Shown here piece after piece: positions 17,027 through 26,442 of a stretch of DNA of 64,000 nt. The notes under the pieces were generated by a model, which was not told the origin of the DNA, searched no databases, and was given only the letters and a program-made list of their open reading frames with translations. The stretch is from contig NZCE01000008.1 of NCBI GenBank assembly GCA_002688185.1, positions 32,796 through 96,795 on the forward strand, in the 5' to 3' direction. Position 1 is the stretch's first letter, and every line of letters begins with the position of its first letter. The stretch is from Spirochaetales bacterium (lineage in GTDB: Bacteria > Spirochaetota > Spirochaetia > ARS1246). The position numbers were made by a program, and so were the translations under genes.

Positions 17027-19247
17027 AATCATCAGCTCTATCAGAGCGTTTCCGTCCAAGCCTTTGGGAGACAAGCTTCTCTTTTTTTTCATCATGGCTT
17101 CCTTTTTAACCCACGTGTTTCTCCTGTCGTTTACCCCTCAGTTTAGCGCCATTTTTTCAAAGCTGCGGCTATCAGATTTTCGGACAGGAGAAGCAGCGCC
17201 ACGGGACCTGTTTGTAGACAAAGACATAACATTTATCGATGAGGACGCAACGACTTTGCGAAAGGAAGCCGTTGCCGGATTAATCAGTCCTATTTTTGTG
17301 ATTAATGGCGATATCAGCCAAAAGTCGATTCATGATTTTACCGATTTTCTTACATCGTTTGCCGATGCCCGCACGAGAAGCTCATCTGCGGAGAAAATCT
17401 ATCTTGAAATACAGGCCAAGCAGCCGGGCTTATTTTCTCAAAACCAGATAGGTGAGATATTGGATGCGGGAAACGTACTCCCAAATCTCAACGAAAGCCG
17501 GATTATGCTCGAGTCGGTATTTGCTAGTGGAGTCATCAGCAACGTAACACCGCTGACCGATTCACCTCACGACACCGTTGAAATCATTCTGGCCGGCGAT
17601 GAAAGCATAAATCCTTTTATTGCTCCCTATACTTCAATGGTTAAGCTCGAGTCGCTTCGGACCGACATTCTGCAGTCTCTCACCGAGAGAGGTATTGAAG
17701 AGCGGAACGCGCAGGTAATCTCCGATATTGTCGCCACTTTTGCACGGGAAAACGCATTCTACGATGTGGTTTTGACCGAAGAGAGAAGGAAGGAAGCCGT
17801 CAAAGGAGTGAATCCCGTTATTGGCGCGTTAATCAAAGGCGAGCGGATCGCCCAATCGGGCGTACAGGTCACGGAGACGAACGCGAAAAAAATAGATGCT
17901 TTTGGTGAGTACTCCACGTCGATTAGCCTCAATATGCTTTTTGGTACAGCGCTCTTTGTTTTGATTCTGTATTTACTCGGTTTTATTCTTCTTTCTCCGC
18001 CGGTATCAGCAGCAAAATTGGATCGACATCAAGTGTATCTAATTCTCGGTATAGCGGTGATTTATAGCGCGTTGTCGGTAGTCCTTGCGCAGACCACGGT
18101 ACCGACCACGGTGCTCGGTCTTGATATGCCTATGGCCGGCTTCCTACCGACTGCATTTATGACCATGCTGGCAGCCATACTGATAAACCAGCGATCTTCC
18201 ATCATCATCGGCCTTCTTATCTCACTGGGCCTATTGCCGTTGACGAATATGGACCCATTTCCAACCTTATTCGCTTTTTTTTCGGCGGTAGCCGGCACGG
18301 TCGTAGTAATCGGCGCTCAGAAGAGACTCGACCTTATCCGGGCCACGGTACTGCTGGCGTTGGCCAACAGCATTATCATGGCGGCAATGGGGGTGTTGCA
18401 GAACGTTGCAATCTCGCTGTTTCTCTCTTCCCTCGCATGGGGACTAGTAAACGGATTCGTCTGCGGCATTTTGAACCTGGGATTATTGCCGTTTCTCGAA
18501 CATCTGCTCAACGTGGCAACCCCGTTTCGCCTTATGGAGCTCTCCGATCTCAATTCTCCCATATTGAAGCGTATGCTCACGTTAGCGCCGGGAACCTACG
18601 GACATTCGGTGGCGGTGGCAAACCTTGCCGAGTCCGCCTGTCGTGATATCGGCGCCAAGCCTCTTTTGGCACGCGTAGGAGCCTATTACCACGATATCGG
18701 GAAAATCGACCAAGCCGAATATTTTGTGGAAAATCAGACTGAAGGGAATAAGCACGATGATCTCAAGCCAAGTTTGTCGGTTGCCGTGATAAAGAGTCAC
18801 GTTAAAATTGGCGTAGAAAAAGCCAAGGAGCTTGGATTGCCAAAGGACGTGCTGAATATCATCGCGCAACACCACGGAAGCGGTTTAATCAGCTATTTCT
18901 ATGTTCAGGCGCTTAAGGACAAAGGCAAGAACCAAGTATCTCCGGGCGACTATTCATACAGCGGAACTCCTCCGGTATCGAGGGAGGCGGCGGTGATTAT
19001 GCTCGCCGATACTGTGGAGGCGGCATCAAGGACGATAAAAAATCCAAACGTGGCAAAGCTCGAGAAATTCGTCTGGAAAACCATTATCGACAAATTCACG
19101 TCGCAACAGATGAATAACTGTGACATAACTTTTAGAGATCTGGAGATTATTAAACGCTCATTTGTACATATACTCGCGGGCAATTTCCACTCCCGCATAG
19201 ATTATCCAGAAGTCGAAACAAAGGGAAAGCAAGAAAAGTCGGGATAA
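17004..19247 (+). CDS. pgpH: PgpH/YqfF-type membrane HD phosphohydrolase (probable c-di-AMP phosphodiesterase)
   Basis: A 747-residue membrane protein with the 7TMR-HDED / 7TM / HD architecture. A signal-anchor helix at ~25-47 leads into a large extracellular domain (~50-305). Seven hydrophobic helices follow (~310-510), then a cytoplasmic HD domain with GHSVAVANLAE, His563-Asp564 (YYHDIGKID) and AQHHGSGLISYFY. The metal-binding residues appear complete. Characterised relatives hydrolyse cyclic di-AMP, so that activity is inferred here. It overlaps phoH and precedes ybeY, the conserved bacterial order. Confidence 0.9.
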   Translation: MKRKISGKIISSIRAFPSKPLGDKLLFFFIMASFLTHVFLLSFTPQFSAIFSKLRLSDFRTGEAAPRDLFVDKDITFIDEDATTLRKEAVAGLISPIFVINGDISQKSIHDFTDFLTSFADARTRSSSAEKIYLEIQAKQPGLFSQNQIGEILDAGNVLPNLNESRIMLESVFASGVISNVTPLTDSPHDTVEIILAGDESINPFIAPYTSMVKLESLRTDILQSLTERGIEERNAQVISDIVATFARENAFYDVVLTEERRKEAVKGVNPVIGALIKGERIAQSGVQVTETNAKKIDAFGEYSTSISLNMLFGTALFVLILYLLGFILLSPPVSAAKLDRHQVYLILGIAVIYSALSVVLAQTTVPTTVLGLDMPMAGFLPTAFMTMLAAILINQRSSIIIGLLISLGLLPLTNMDPFPTLFAFFSAVAGTVVVIGAQKRLDLIRATVLLALANSIIMAAMGVLQNVAISLFLSSLAWGLVNGFVCGILNLGLLPFLEHLLNVATPFRLMELSDLNSPILKRMLTLAPGTYGHSVAVANLAESACRDIGAKPLLARVGAYYHDIGKIDQAEYFVENQTEGNKHDDLKPSLSVAVIKSHVKIGVEKAKELGLPKDVLNIIAQHHGSGLISYFYVQALKDKGKNQVSPGDYSYSGTPPVSREAAVIMLADTVEAASRTIKNPNVAKLEKFVWKTIIDKFTSQQMNNCDITFRDLEIIKRSFVHILAGNFHSRIDYPEVETKGKQEKSG

Positions 19248-19273
19248 AAGCCACACCGGAGGATCGTGTCGAG

Positions 19274-19738
19274 TTGAACCAAGTAGAAATACGTGCAATA
19301 AACGTGGAAACTCCTCAGTGGATTGCCGGTCTTTGGGATTTTTGTATAAAAATCCTTTCCGAGCTCGATAAACATGGCTGGGAAGTATCTGTTATTCTTT
19401 GTAATGACGAGTTTATCAGGGATCTAAATAATCGCTACAGAAACATGGATAATCCAACCGACGTCCTCACATTTCCGCAACTTCAGATTGGCGCGGCGGA
19501 TTCCCACGTGATTGGCGGTGACATCATCATTTCTTTGGGGCGTTCAGCGGAGAACGCTCACGCGTTTCATCAAACCCATGAAAAAGAGTTAAAGAGATTA
19601 GTCGTCCATGGTATGCTGCATCTATGTGGAATGAATCACGATGACACTGTTTCGAACGAAAGCGTGGGGGATTTAAGCGAGATGCTTGCACATCAAGAAA
19701 GAATTTTACAGAAGCACTCGGAGGAGCCGCTGTTTTGA
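19274..19738 (+). CDS. ybeY: Endoribonuclease YbeY (rRNA maturation factor)
   Basis: Zinc-dependent endoribonuclease acting in 16S rRNA 3'-end maturation and ribosome quality control. The 154 residues are family length. The metal site is clear: His112, His116 and His122 in HGMLHLCGMNHDD. A TTG start is used because GGAGGA lies 10 bp upstream and nearer candidates are out of frame. The stop overlaps the following TTG start (TTGA junction), coupling it to tlyC. Confidence 0.96.
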   Translation: MNQVEIRAINVETPQWIAGLWDFCIKILSELDKHGWEVSVILCNDEFIRDLNNRYRNMDNPTDVLTFPQLQIGAADSHVIGGDIIISLGRSAENAHAFHQTHEKELKRLVVHGMLHLCGMNHDDTVSNESVGDLSEMLAHQERILQKHSEEPLF

Positions 19739-20529
19739 AACGAATTGGATTTTTAGAAAAACTGCTAGGAAAGGCGTTGGATGAGGAGGAGGACCTTGGT
19801 GACCTGTCCGGCGACCCGTCTCCGTACGAACGGGAGATGATTCGCGGCATCCTCAAGCTCTCCGACACTTCCGTGAGGGATATTCTTGTTCCTCGCACCG
19901 ATACGGTTTTTGTTTCAGTGGATACGCCGCAGGAAGAGCTCATAGACATTCTGACCGAGTGCGGCCATTCACGTGTACCAGTGTACGACGGGACCATTGA
20001 TAGCGTTGTAGGCGTGCTCTATGTGAAGGATTTACTCATTTATATCCGAAAAGAAGAGAGCATCGATGTCACGAAGCTTCTGAGAAAGCCCTATCTGATA
20101 CCTGAAAGCAAAAAACTCGACTCACTTTTGCGGGAGTTTCAGCGTCGTAGAGTTCATATTGCCGTAGTAATCGACGAATACGGCGGCGTCTCGGGAATTG
20201 TGGCCCTGGAGGATATCATTGAAGAGATCGTTGGCGATATCCAGGATGAATATGATAACGAACGTGAGGACATTCTCGAGATCGGCGACGGTGTGTATCT
20301 TTGCGAGGCCAGGGTTGATGTAGAGGAGCTCAATGAGCAAATAGGTTTGAATCTGCCGACTGAAAATATTGATACTTTGGGGGGGTTTGTGTTTGATCTA
20401 TTTGGCAAGATCCCCATTAAATTTGAAAAAGCGACTTACGAAGGGAAGGACTTTATCATCCAGGATATGGATGCACACAAAATTAAGACGGTGAAAATCG
20501 TGACGAAAGGATCGCGAGGTGAGGTTTGA
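19735..20529 (+). CDS. tlyC: CBS-domain protein of the CorC/TlyC family
   Basis: A 264-residue cytoplasmic protein without membrane segments. Residues ~45-165 hold two CBS domains, recognised by MIRGILKLSDTSVRDILVPR, SRVPVYDG and VVIDEYGGVSGIVALEDI. A C-terminal CorC/HlyC domain contains the typical DTLGGFVFDLFGKIP segment. Relatives are implicated in magnesium/cobalt handling. The name hemolysin C is historical, and haemolytic activity cannot be inferred. It starts at a TTG overlapping the ybeY stop and itself overlaps the next gene by 11 bp. Confidence 0.92.
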   Translation: MKRIGFLEKLLGKALDEEEDLGDLSGDPSPYEREMIRGILKLSDTSVRDILVPRTDTVFVSVDTPQEELIDILTECGHSRVPVYDGTIDSVVGVLYVKDLLIYIRKEESIDVTKLLRKPYLIPESKKLDSLLREFQRRRVHIAVVIDEYGGVSGIVALEDIIEEIVGDIQDEYDNEREDILEIGDGVYLCEARVDVEELNEQIGLNLPTENIDTLGGFVFDLFGKIPIKFEKATYEGKDFIIQDMDAHKIKTVKIVTKGSRGEV

Positions 20530-22498
20530 ATCGGTAATCGCGGGTCTTCTATCCGTATTATTATGCGTCACTTTGTCGGCCCAAAATGTCCGAGCTATAG
20601 AACCTCAGGAGCTCAACAACCGCGGATTTTCAGCTCTCGCTGAAGGCAGGTCGTACGAGGCAATCGAATACTTCAAATCCGCTCTCCAGCAGAATCCCAG
20701 GTATCTTGAACCCCTCATCGGATTGGCCGACAGTTATTTTGCCCTGGGCGAATATGAGGAGGCTCTCGCGTTTGTAAAAGAGGCACAGGTCCTCGATAGG
20801 TTAAACTTCGCTCTGCTAAGTCTTGAAGGACGAATCCGGATTGGTCTCGGCGAGTTTGCTGTCGCGAGGGAGCTTTTTTCAAGGATTTTAGTGGAAGAGC
20901 CGAACAACGTGGATGCTCAATTTGGTTTGGCTGAGTTGGAAATCGCGTTCGGCCGAATCTCAAATGCGGCGCTTCGGTATGAAGAGGCTCTGATAATATC
21001 TCCAAATAATAGACGCGCGCTTCTCTCTCTCGTGCTGCTTTTTGATGAGGCCGGGGAAACTGACATAGCGGAAGTATATAACCAGCAGGCCCTCAAATAC
21101 TATCCGGATAATCACCAAGTGCAGCTTGTGGCGGCGGAGCACCATATGCTGCAAGATGAATATGCCCTTGCCGAGTTTCATGCCAACGTCGCCATCGAGC
21201 TGAATCCCGGATATCTAGACGCAACAATCCTTCTCGGCAATATCTACCTTGTAACAGGGGAGTACGAGAACGCAATTTCAATCATAGAAAGCATTCTCGC
21301 TGAAAATCGTGATGAATCGATCCTCTGGTACGCTTTGGGTATCGCCTACTCTAAAATAGGATTCATAGACGAGGCGATAAACTCGTATGCGAGGGCGCTT
21401 ATGGTGCAACCTGATGATGAGATTTCGCGCATTGCTATGGAGAATCTCATTATGCACAATCTTGCGATCGATGACCCGATACGTGATAGATACGCAAAGT
21501 ACCATTTTGAAGCCGGCGACAGGTTGCTCCAGAGAAATTATATGGAGCGTGCCCTTCTGGAGTTTCGGCGTGGGCTCGTTCTCACGCCGCGATCGAAGGA
21601 CAGCAGACTAAAATATGCCTCCCTTTATAACACCCTCGGATTTCGGGGTAAATATCTCACAGAGCTCCAAGTCCTCCGCGATTTAGGATACGACGATGAT
21701 GACATTACCGATCGTATTGAAATCACCGAAAGCCTCCTCCGTGATTCGCTAACATCGAGGTGGGATGTAGATCAGTACGCACTCCATCGCCGGAGATACA
21801 AAATACCGGTCTATTTCCAAGATAGCTCCATGTATCACTTTCTTGGGGACGTTGAAGCAGCTGAATATTTCCGGCACCTGCTCGTGCGCTATGAAAATAT
21901 CGATGTCCCGACGACGATTATTCCCGTCAAATCCTTCAGCCAAGCGTTTCGTGACGCGAGATTGCAGCAAGCTGATTTTTTTATAATTCTCACCATGGAC
22001 GAGGGCACCAGACATTTTGGTGTCCGTTGTGAGCTCTTTGGATCCAGTACCGGCACGCTGCTCGCCGCACATAGCGCTCTGCGCACCGGCAATAATAGAA
22101 CTACACAGGCGCTCTCAACAACATCCGGTGAAATTGTCGGCAGGTTGCCGGTCTCGGGTCAGATTGTAAAACGGGAGTTCGATGCCGCCCTCGTGGATCT
22201 TGGCACCATGGATGGACTTGAATCTGAGGCGCAGTTTTTCATCGTCAGAAGGGAAGGTGTCAAACTGAGACAGGACGCCCTTGGATTTGATTTTGAGCAG
22301 GATGATATTCTCGGCACAATGACTATAACTCAGACGGATGAGTTGATATCCGAAGGGGTGATTGAACGGAATCCGTTTTTTGATTTGATTAATCCTGGGG
22401 ATGTGCTGGTTCCAATGACGCCTGACGACGCGACAGATTTGGAATCAACCGACCGTATCCCATTTGAATTATATAGGACAATACTTAAAATCCGATAG
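20519..22498 (+). CDS. Exported TPR protein, last gene of the phoH operon
   Basis: A 659-residue protein starting at a GTG inside the tlyC end. The N-terminus (FESVIAGLLSVLLCVTLSAQ) is a signal peptide, so the product is periplasmic or outer-membrane associated. Residues ~30-330 contain at least eight tetratricopeptide repeats (for example NNRGFSALAEGRSYEAIEYF and LLGNIYLVTGEYENAISI). The C-terminal third (~430-650) is beta-rich and resembles no family I recognise. A TPR gene also follows tlyC in T. pallidum (from memory). It probably acts as an envelope scaffold. Confidence 0.85.
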   Translation: MRFESVIAGLLSVLLCVTLSAQNVRAIEPQELNNRGFSALAEGRSYEAIEYFKSALQQNPRYLEPLIGLADSYFALGEYEEALAFVKEAQVLDRLNFALLSLEGRIRIGLGEFAVARELFSRILVEEPNNVDAQFGLAELEIAFGRISNAALRYEEALIISPNNRRALLSLVLLFDEAGETDIAEVYNQQALKYYPDNHQVQLVAAEHHMLQDEYALAEFHANVAIELNPGYLDATILLGNIYLVTGEYENAISIIESILAENRDESILWYALGIAYSKIGFIDEAINSYARALMVQPDDEISRIAMENLIMHNLAIDDPIRDRYAKYHFEAGDRLLQRNYMERALLEFRRGLVLTPRSKDSRLKYASLYNTLGFRGKYLTELQVLRDLGYDDDDITDRIEITESLLRDSLTSRWDVDQYALHRRRYKIPVYFQDSSMYHFLGDVEAAEYFRHLLVRYENIDVPTTIIPVKSFSQAFRDARLQQADFFIILTMDEGTRHFGVRCELFGSSTGTLLAAHSALRTGNNRTTQALSTTSGEIVGRLPVSGQIVKREFDAALVDLGTMDGLESEAQFFIVRREGVKLRQDALGFDFEQDDILGTMTITQTDELISEGVIERNPFFDLINPGDVLVPMTPDDATDLESTDRIPFELYRTILKIR

Positions 22499-22527
22499 GC
22501 GTTTTCCCGTCGCATTTCCCGGCTTCA

Positions 22528-22556
22528 TTGACAGGCAAGGTCTCTTTAGCTATAGT
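22528..22556 (+). promoter_or_regulatory. Near-consensus sigma-70 promoter of the gap-pgk-tpiA-secG operon
   Basis: A perfect TTGACA (22528-22533), an optimal 17-bp spacer and TATAGT (22551-22556) stand 40 bp before the gap ATG, which has GGAGG at 22586-22590. This is the best promoter match in the window, fitting a highly expressed glycolytic operon. Confidence 0.75.
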
Positions 22557-22596
22557 CAACCAAACTTGCACACATAGGAACACGTGGAGGAAATAT

Positions 22597-23598
22597 ATGA
22601 AGTTGGCTATCAATGGGTTCGGTAGAATCGGCAGAAGCGTATTCAAGGCCGCGATGGAGAACTCAGGAATTGATATTGTTGCGGTAAATGATATTACGGA
22701 TGCTAAGACATTGGCGCATCTACTCAAGTACGACTCAAACTACGGCGTTTATGCCAAAACCGTTGAGGCGGGAGAAAATTCTCTACTGGTTGGCGGAAAA
22801 AAAATAAATGTCCTTGCGGTCAGAGATCCTAAGGAGCTGCCTTGGAAGGAAATGGGAGTCGACGTGGCAATAGAGTCAACTGGGATTTTCCGCTCTGCAA
22901 CCGGACCGCGCGGCGGCTATAAAGATCACGTTGAGGCTGGCGCCAAACGAGTCATTTTAACAGTGCCGGCCAAAGATGAGGTAGACAGGACAATCGTCCT
23001 TGGTGTCAATGAAGAAATGCTCAATGACGAGGATCTATCGGTATCAAATGCCTCCTGCACAACAAACTGCCTTGCCCCTATTTCAAAGGTGCTCAGCGAT
23101 GAGTTTGGCATCATTGAAGGGTTTATGACAACGGTGCATTCATATACGTCCGACCAATCCTTGCAGGATGCACCTCATTCGGACTTAAGACGCGCACGTG
23201 CGGCGGCAGTTTCTATAATTCCCACAACCACGGGCGCGGCAAAGGCGATCGGACTTGTGGTGCCGGAGCTCAAAGGGAAACTAGACGGAATGGCCATGAG
23301 AGTACCCACACCTACTGGATCAATAGTAGATTTGGTTGTCAGGCTTGAAAAGACCGTTTCCGTTGAAGATGTAAATGCCGCCATGAAGGCTGCAGCGGAA
23401 GGACCAATGAAGGGGATCTTGCAGTACTGCACTGATCCAATTGTGTCCAATGATATCATAGGTAATCCACACTCATCGGTATTTGACTCCTTGAGTACTA
23501 TGAGAGTCGGAGCCGGACTGCTAAAAGTGCTGTCTTGGTATGACAATGAATGGGGCTACTCAAATAGAGTCGCGGAGCTTGCAGTTAAACTGGCTTAG
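22597..23598 (+). CDS. gap: Glyceraldehyde-3-phosphate dehydrogenase
   Basis: NAD-dependent glycolytic enzyme oxidising glyceraldehyde-3-phosphate to 1,3-bisphosphoglycerate. The 333-residue reading begins at the ATG giving [16 protein letters not shown], preceded by GGAGG. The upstream in-frame TTG at 22528 coincides with the -35 box and is rejected. Catalytic Cys154 is in [12 protein letters not shown], and the C-terminus has [13 protein letters not shown]. First gene of a gap-pgk-tpiA-secG operon. Confidence 0.98.
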   Translation: MKLAINGFGRIGRSVFKAAMENSGIDIVAVNDITDAKTLAHLLKYDSNYGVYAKTVEAGENSLLVGGKKINVLAVRDPKELPWKEMGVDVAIESTGIFRSATGPRGGYKDHVEAGAKRVILTVPAKDEVDRTIVLGVNEEMLNDEDLSVSNASCTTNCLAPISKVLSDEFGIIEGFMTTVHSYTSDQSLQDAPHSDLRRARAAAVSIIPTTTGAAKAIGLVVPELKGKLDGMAMRVPTPTGSIVDLVVRLEKTVSVEDVNAAMKAAAEGPMKGILQYCTDPIVSNDIIGNPHSSVFDSLSTMRVGAGLLKVLSWYDNEWGYSNRVAELAVKLA

Positions 23599-23609
23599 CG
23601 GGGATTTGC

Positions 23610-24800
23610 ATGCCGGTTAGGACAATCAAAGACATTGAGTTTGCGGGCAAACGTACGCTAATTAGGGTTGATTTTAACGTGCCGCTAAGGAACGGTTCAA
23701 TCACCGATGATACCCGTATACGAGCGGCCATCCCCACGCTATCGCATATTCTCAATAGCACAGGCGCGTCGATTGTGGTAATGAGCCACTTGGGACGGCC
23801 AAAAGGCAAACCAAACCCGGAGCTCAGCCTGAGCCCCGTCGCTACGCGACTCGCCGAGCTGCTCGGTAAGAGGGTCCTGATGGCCACGGATTGCGTTGGA
23901 GAGACGGTTGAAGACCAGGCGGGCGGCCTGAAGGGTGGCGATATCCTTCTATTGGAGAATCTCAGGTTTCATCCTGAGGAAGAGAAGAATGATGTACGGT
24001 TTGCTGCGGATCTCGCGCACTTAGGCGACGTGTATGTGAATGACGCATTTGGGGCGGCGCACCGCGCGCATGCATCTACTGCAGGTGTGGCGCGTCATCT
24101 GCCCGCGGTGGCCGGCCTTCTCATGGAAAAAGAGATCGAGTTCTTATCTCGAGTCGTAGTAAACCCGGCAAGACCATTCGTTGCGGTCATCGGTGGTGCA
24201 AAAGTTTCCACAAAAATCAGCGTATTGGAGTCTCTCTTGCCAAAGTGTGATTCACTGATTATCGGTGGTGGAATGGCATACACATTTCTCAAGGCCCGGG
24301 GCGGATCAATCGGCAACTCTCTTATTGAAGAGGAGCACGTGGCGACCGCCTTGTCACTGTTCGACCAGGCAAAGGCGGCGGAGATTGAAATTCTTCTACC
24401 CGTTGACCACGTGGTTGCCGCGGAGTTTGCTGAGGACGCATTACCGGAGCAAATTGACGCAATGGATATTCCGGATGGAAAAGTAGCTATGGATATCGGG
24501 CGCAAAACTCTCAATGAGATTTCCGCTCGGATCAGAGGTGCACAATCGGTAGTGTGGAACGGGCCAATGGGTGTTTTTGAGTTTGAAGCGTTTTCCAGAG
24601 GGACGCTGGAAGTTGCTAATATGGTTGCCGAATGCAAGGGGACCACAGTTGTTGGCGGGGGTGACAGTGTGGCGGCGGTAAATCGATTTGGATTGACAGA
24701 TAAAATTAACCATGTTTCTACCGGAGGAGGAGCATCTCTTGAGTTTTTGGAGGGCAAGGAATTGCCGGGCATCGCCGCACTCCAGAGGAAAGATTCATGA
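23610..24800 (+). CDS. pgk: Phosphoglycerate kinase
   Basis: Transfers the acyl phosphate of 1,3-bisphosphoglycerate to ADP. The 396 residues are typical. [11 protein letters not shown] and SHLGRPKG lie in the N-domain, the hinge region has [14 protein letters not shown], and the nucleotide-binding C-domain ends with GGGDSVAA and [18 protein letters not shown]. It begins 11 bp after gap. Its TGA overlaps the tpiA ATG (ATGA), a translationally coupled junction. Confidence 0.98.
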   Translation: MPVRTIKDIEFAGKRTLIRVDFNVPLRNGSITDDTRIRAAIPTLSHILNSTGASIVVMSHLGRPKGKPNPELSLSPVATRLAELLGKRVLMATDCVGETVEDQAGGLKGGDILLLENLRFHPEEEKNDVRFAADLAHLGDVYVNDAFGAAHRAHASTAGVARHLPAVAGLLMEKEIEFLSRVVVNPARPFVAVIGGAKVSTKISVLESLLPKCDSLIIGGGMAYTFLKARGGSIGNSLIEEEHVATALSLFDQAKAAEIEILLPVDHVVAAEFAEDALPEQIDAMDIPDGKVAMDIGRKTLNEISARIRGAQSVVWNGPMGVFEFEAFSRGTLEVANMVAECKGTTVVGGGDSVAAVNRFGLTDKINHVSTGGGASLEFLEGKELPGIAALQRKDS

Positions 24801-25549
24801 GGAAGCTTTTTATCGCAGGAAACTGGAAAATGAATAAAACCGTGGGAGATGCGGTGACTTTGGCGCGGCGGCTCGTGGCGTCACTCGGGCAATGCTCGCA
24901 TAAGGTCATGATTGCTCCCCCGTTTACCGCACTTTCGGCGGTGGCGGAAGTGATTGGCAATAGTCCAATCCTGCTTGGGGCTCAAAACATGGCAAATGAA
25001 GAGCATGGAGCACATACCGGGGAGGTATCGGTTCTGATGCTGCTTGATATTGGCGTAGAAACGGTTATTCTCGGACATTCGGAGCGTAGACACGTTTATG
25101 GTGAGCCCGACGAGCTTGTGAATGATAAACTCAAGTTAGCTATTTCCCATGGGTTGGATTCGATCCTGTGTGTTGGCGAGAAACTAGATGAACGAGAGGC
25201 CGGAAATGCCGAGGGGGTCGTGGATGACCAGGTGCGTTTGGGTCTCGCGGGAGTCAACGCTGACGAGCTGTCGCGCGTCACCATCGCTTACGAACCGGTT
25301 TGGGCTATAGGAACCGGCAAAACCGCCACTCCGCAAGACGCCGACTCCATGCACGCCCATATACGGACAGTACTCACCAGCTTATATTCCCCAGAAATTG
25401 CGAGCAATATGACTATTCAATATGGCGGCTCGGTCAAGCCGAGTAATGCCTCGAGTTTACTCGGCATGGAAAATATTGACGGTGCCCTTGTTGGAGGTGC
25501 ATCTTTGGAGGAAGACACGTTTGTGCCGATTGCTCTGTACGATAAATAG
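24797..25549 (+). CDS. tpiA: Triosephosphate isomerase
   Basis: Interconverts dihydroxyacetone phosphate and glyceraldehyde-3-phosphate. A 250-residue TIM barrel with N-terminal AGNWKMNKT (catalytic Lys), catalytic His in VILGHSERR, catalytic Glu in [14 protein letters not shown], and the phosphate-binding [10 protein letters not shown] and [10 protein letters not shown] loops. Start overlaps the pgk stop by 4 bp. It is followed by secG, a common bacterial arrangement. Confidence 0.98.
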   Translation: MRKLFIAGNWKMNKTVGDAVTLARRLVASLGQCSHKVMIAPPFTALSAVAEVIGNSPILLGAQNMANEEHGAHTGEVSVLMLLDIGVETVILGHSERRHVYGEPDELVNDKLKLAISHGLDSILCVGEKLDEREAGNAEGVVDDQVRLGLAGVNADELSRVTIAYEPVWAIGTGKTATPQDADSMHAHIRTVLTSLYSPEIASNMTIQYGGSVKPSNASSLLGMENIDGALVGGASLEEDTFVPIALYDK

Positions 25550-25627
25550 GGATGCGTGAGTGCGGAGAGTAATTGCGGCTACTGGTTGAATAATAGCCGT
25601 GAAAACAGAACAAATGGAGATTGTAGA

Positions 25628-25993
25628 ATGGGATTATTAGGTATAATACTCCTTGTAGTATTTAGCATTAGCTCACTACTGATGATTGTGGTAGTGTTGA
25701 TTCAAGATGAGCAGGGAGAGGGAATCGGCGGACTATTCGGCGGCGGTAGTTCTACTGCCTTTGGCTCGCGCTCGGGCAATATCCTTACCAAGTTTACATC
25801 AATCCTCGCCGCCATATTTCTCGTGTGCTCTTTTGCTCTGGCTTGGATCAATAGGACGCCGGAAAGTGGAGATCTGCTGGGCGCAGCCCGCCGTGGTGCG
25901 GGGCAGGAGCAGTCCGTAGATGAGTGGTGGGTGGTAGAACCGGAAATTTCGGCGCCACAGCCGCCGGAACCGGAATCAGAAACGGCAGATTAG
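25628..25993 (+). CDS. secG: Protein translocase subunit SecG
   Basis: Small membrane component of the SecYEG channel. The ATG at 25628 gives a ~121-residue protein. Residues ~3-25 and ~53-72 are membrane helices separated by the conserved GEGIGGLFGGGSSTAFGSR loop, the SecG signature. An unusually long acidic and proline-rich tail (~75-121, rich in Glu and Pro) follows the second helix. An in-frame GTG 72 bp upstream is less likely because GGAGA stands correctly spaced before the ATG. Confidence 0.9.
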   Translation: MGLLGIILLVVFSISSLLMIVVVLIQDEQGEGIGGLFGGGSSTAFGSRSGNILTKFTSILAAIFLVCSFALAWINRTPESGDLLGAARRGAGQEQSVDEWWVVEPEISAPQPPEPESETAD

Positions 25994-26013
25994 AAAGCAA
26001 ATGTGGAGGTTGC

Positions 26014-26427
26014 ATGCGCGCAGCTGTAGTGTTTTTTGAAGGAAAGAACCGCGCGAAAACCCTCGAAGTAGCCAAAGGCCTCGCACAAGGAATAGAATCC
26101 AAGGGCCACCAGGTCGATATTATCGATGGTGATCGAGACGTAAACTCAAAGTTGACCATGTATCAATATATCGCCGTTGGCGCGTCCGCACTGACTACTT
26201 TTGGTGGGAAGATCCCTGAACATGTACCCAAATTTCTCTCAAATTCGGGGATTATCGCGGGAAAACGTTCGTTTGCGTTCGCTGTCAAAGGCGGACTACG
26301 AATCGGAAAAACCCTCTCTACAATCATGAAAGCTATGGAGCATGAGGGTATGTTCTTAAAGTACTCTGAAGTGCTATCATCCGCCGTTGAGGCTGAGGCG
26401 ATTGGTAAGCGGCTTCATATCGAATGA
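26014..26427 (+). CDS. Flavodoxin-fold protein
   Basis: A 137-residue cytoplasmic protein. The start at 26014 is supported by GGAGG five bases upstream. The N-terminal strand AAVVFFEGKNRAKTLEVAKGLAQGIES has the flavodoxin layout, but the phosphate loop is EGKNRAKT rather than the canonical T/S-x-T-G-N-T, so FMN binding is uncertain. A YQYIAVGASALTTFGGKIPEHV segment follows, like the flavodoxin 50s/60s region. Family assignment is by fold pattern only; function unknown. Confidence 0.65.
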   Translation: MRAAVVFFEGKNRAKTLEVAKGLAQGIESKGHQVDIIDGDRDVNSKLTMYQYIAVGASALTTFGGKIPEHVPKFLSNSGIIAGKRSFAFAVKGGLRIGKTLSTIMKAMEHEGMFLKYSEVLSSAVEAEAIGKRLHIE

Positions 26428-26442
26428 AAACCGAGGGATATT

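Noticed and set aside
24095..24772. Long minus-strand open frame (225 codons) opposite pgk
   Set aside because: Fully antisense to an unambiguous gene; its low-complexity Ser/Pro/Thr-rich composition is a codon-bias shadow.
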